A DNA stretch of 7,349 nucleotides from Actinomycetes bacterium (lineage in GTDB: Bacteria; Actinomycetota; Actinomycetes; Propionibacteriales; Propionibacteriaceae), in assembly GCA_029778515.1 (NCBI GenBank), contig JAKOQD010000206.1, positions 1 through 7,349 of the forward strand, in the 5' to 3' direction. Below the pieces are notes generated by a model, which searched no databases, was not told the origin of the DNA, and was given only the letters and a program-made list of their open reading frames with translations. This document shows, one piece after another, positions 6,667 to 7,349 of the stretch (positions are counted from its first letter, which is position 1; each line of letters starts with the position of its first letter). The position numbers and the translations under genes are program-made.

Positions 6667-7349
6667 GTGGCATTCCCGGACGCGCGCGCGGCCTACGCGG
6701 CGCTCGCCAACCGGTCGGCGACGCTCGCTGACCTGCGGCAGATCGTCACCGACTTCCCTGAGCTGCGGCCGTGGGTGGCTGCCTATCCGGGCACGGACGA
6801 GGCGCTGCTCGGCTGGCTGGCAGCCCTGCAGGACCCGCAGGTGGACGCCGAGCTGGCCAGACGGAACGCTGGTGCGGCGGTCGGGCCAGCGTCGGTCACA
6901 ACTGGTTCGGGAGTTGCCCCGTCCATCTTCGCTCCCGCCTCGCCTGTGACCAACGCGCAAGCGGGCGCACCCGCGTACCAGCCTCAACCCGGGCCGCCTG
7001 GACGGCAGCCCAAGCGTTTCGGCTGGCCGTTGGTCGTCGGTGCGGTGATCGTGTTGGGCTTGGTGGCCGGCGGGCTTGGCGCCGCGTTCGCCACCGGGAT
7101 GTTCGCGCCGAAGGCCGCGCCCGGCACGTCCAGCGCCGGACCCGTAGCGACTGCGTCCGCCGTCCCATCCGAGGCGGTAAGCGCGAGCCAGGTCGCCAGC
7201 CCCGGGGAGAGCGGTGCCGCCAGCCGATTTGTCTGCTGGGACGGGGCCGAAAGCGACACGGCCGGGGACTGCATACTTCCCGAGGGTAAGGACGAGTACT
7301 GGTCCTTCCTGACGTACGCCTTCCCTTCGATCGCTTCGCAACCTGGCTG
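6667..7349 (+). CDS. Variant leucine-rich-repeat membrane protein, 3' end off the window
   Basis: The frame stays open to the right edge; 227 residues are visible. GTG start at 6667 with a GGAG ribosome site (6656-6659) seven bases before it. Seen, in order: an N-terminal variant leucine-rich-repeat-like helical domain (about 3-70, with L-R-Q-I-V-x-D-F-P-E-L-R-P-W-V-A-A-Y-P and then A-L-L-G-W-L); a Pro/Ala/Gly/Gln-rich linker (about 70-115) ending in R-Q-P-K-R-F; one membrane helix (about 119-142); a Ser/Ala/Thr/Pro-rich stalk (about 145-187); and the start of an outer domain with F-V-C-W-D-G (Cys190) and G-D-C-I-L-P-E-G (Cys202), then aromatic-rich sequence. The positive residues before the helix place the N-terminus inside and the Cys domain outside; the two cysteines may form a disulfide. 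Related domain orders occur in actinobacterial membrane proteins, some with kinase domains instead; function unknown, perhaps sensing or scaffolding. Confidence 0.75.
   Translation, partial: MAFPDARAAYAALANRSATLADLRQIVTDFPELRPWVAAYPGTDEALLGWLAALQDPQVDAELARRNAGAAVGPASVTTGSGVAPSIFAPASPVTNAQAGAPAYQPQPGPPGRQPKRFGWPLVVGAVIVLGLVAGGLGAAFATGMFAPKAAPGTSSAGPVATASAVPSEAVSASQVASPGESGAASRFVCWDGAESDTAGDCILPEGKDEYWSFLTYAFPSIASQPG

Noticed and set aside
6062..6673. Upstream extension of the isomerase frame by about 204 codons
   Set aside because: Low-complexity Arg/Pro/Ser-rich translation, no ribosome site, runs antisense through the pseudogene, and YihS-like proteins start at the ATG at 6061.
6583..7341. 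Minus-strand open frame of 252 codons at the right end
   Set aside because: It is opposite the plus-strand frame that has a good ribosome site, a membrane helix and recognisable domains. Its own translation is Arg/Gly-rich without motifs.

Overview
The window is GC-rich throughout. Codon third positions are strongly G/C, which produces long meaningless antisense reading frames. It looks like the chromosome of a high-GC actinobacterium. A variant-leucine-rich-repeat membrane protein and a relic of a PLDc_N/SHOCT-type membrane protein, both common in Actinobacteria, support this. I cannot fix the genus; Propionibacteriales or a related saprophytic or plant/soil-associated order is a guess.

Layout, left to right. 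(1) 1-573, plus strand: the C-terminal part of a GH13 subfamily 18 sugar phosphorylase (sucrose phosphorylase type), cut by the left edge. (2) 636-6061, minus strand: five genes in one direction, transcribed right to left. They are an AGE-family (YihS-like) sugar isomerase (4841-6061), a CE7 acetyl xylan esterase/cephalosporin C deacetylase-type esterase (3867-4841, 1-nt overlap), an ACC deaminase (2735-3754), a CoA-acylating methylmalonate-semialdehyde dehydrogenase (1147-2664), and a small four-helix membrane protein (636-1073). (3) 6062-6312: a divergent non-coding region with hairpins. (4) 6313-6543, plus strand: a decayed PLDc_N/SHOCT-type gene. (5) 6667-7349, plus strand: a variant leucine-rich-repeat protein with one membrane helix and an outer Cys-Trp-Asp-Gly domain, cut by the right edge.

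How the genes may work together (inference). The isomerase and esterase are translationally coupled and form a cytoplasmic sugar module: removal of acetyl groups followed by aldose-ketose isomerisation. ACC deaminase makes 2-oxobutyrate and ammonia, and 2-oxobutyrate is normally oxidised to propionyl-CoA. The neighbouring dehydrogenase also makes propionyl-CoA (or acetyl-CoA). The pair therefore plausibly shares a downstream route, but each gene has its own upstream signals and they may be regulated separately. A perfect palindrome before the dehydrogenase gene and another before the small membrane gene look like operators.

I found no CRISPR array, tRNA, rRNA, insertion sequence or recognisable defence system. 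The most interesting points are the five-gene minus-strand run, its candidate operators, and the membrane gene behind a CsoR-like palindrome.
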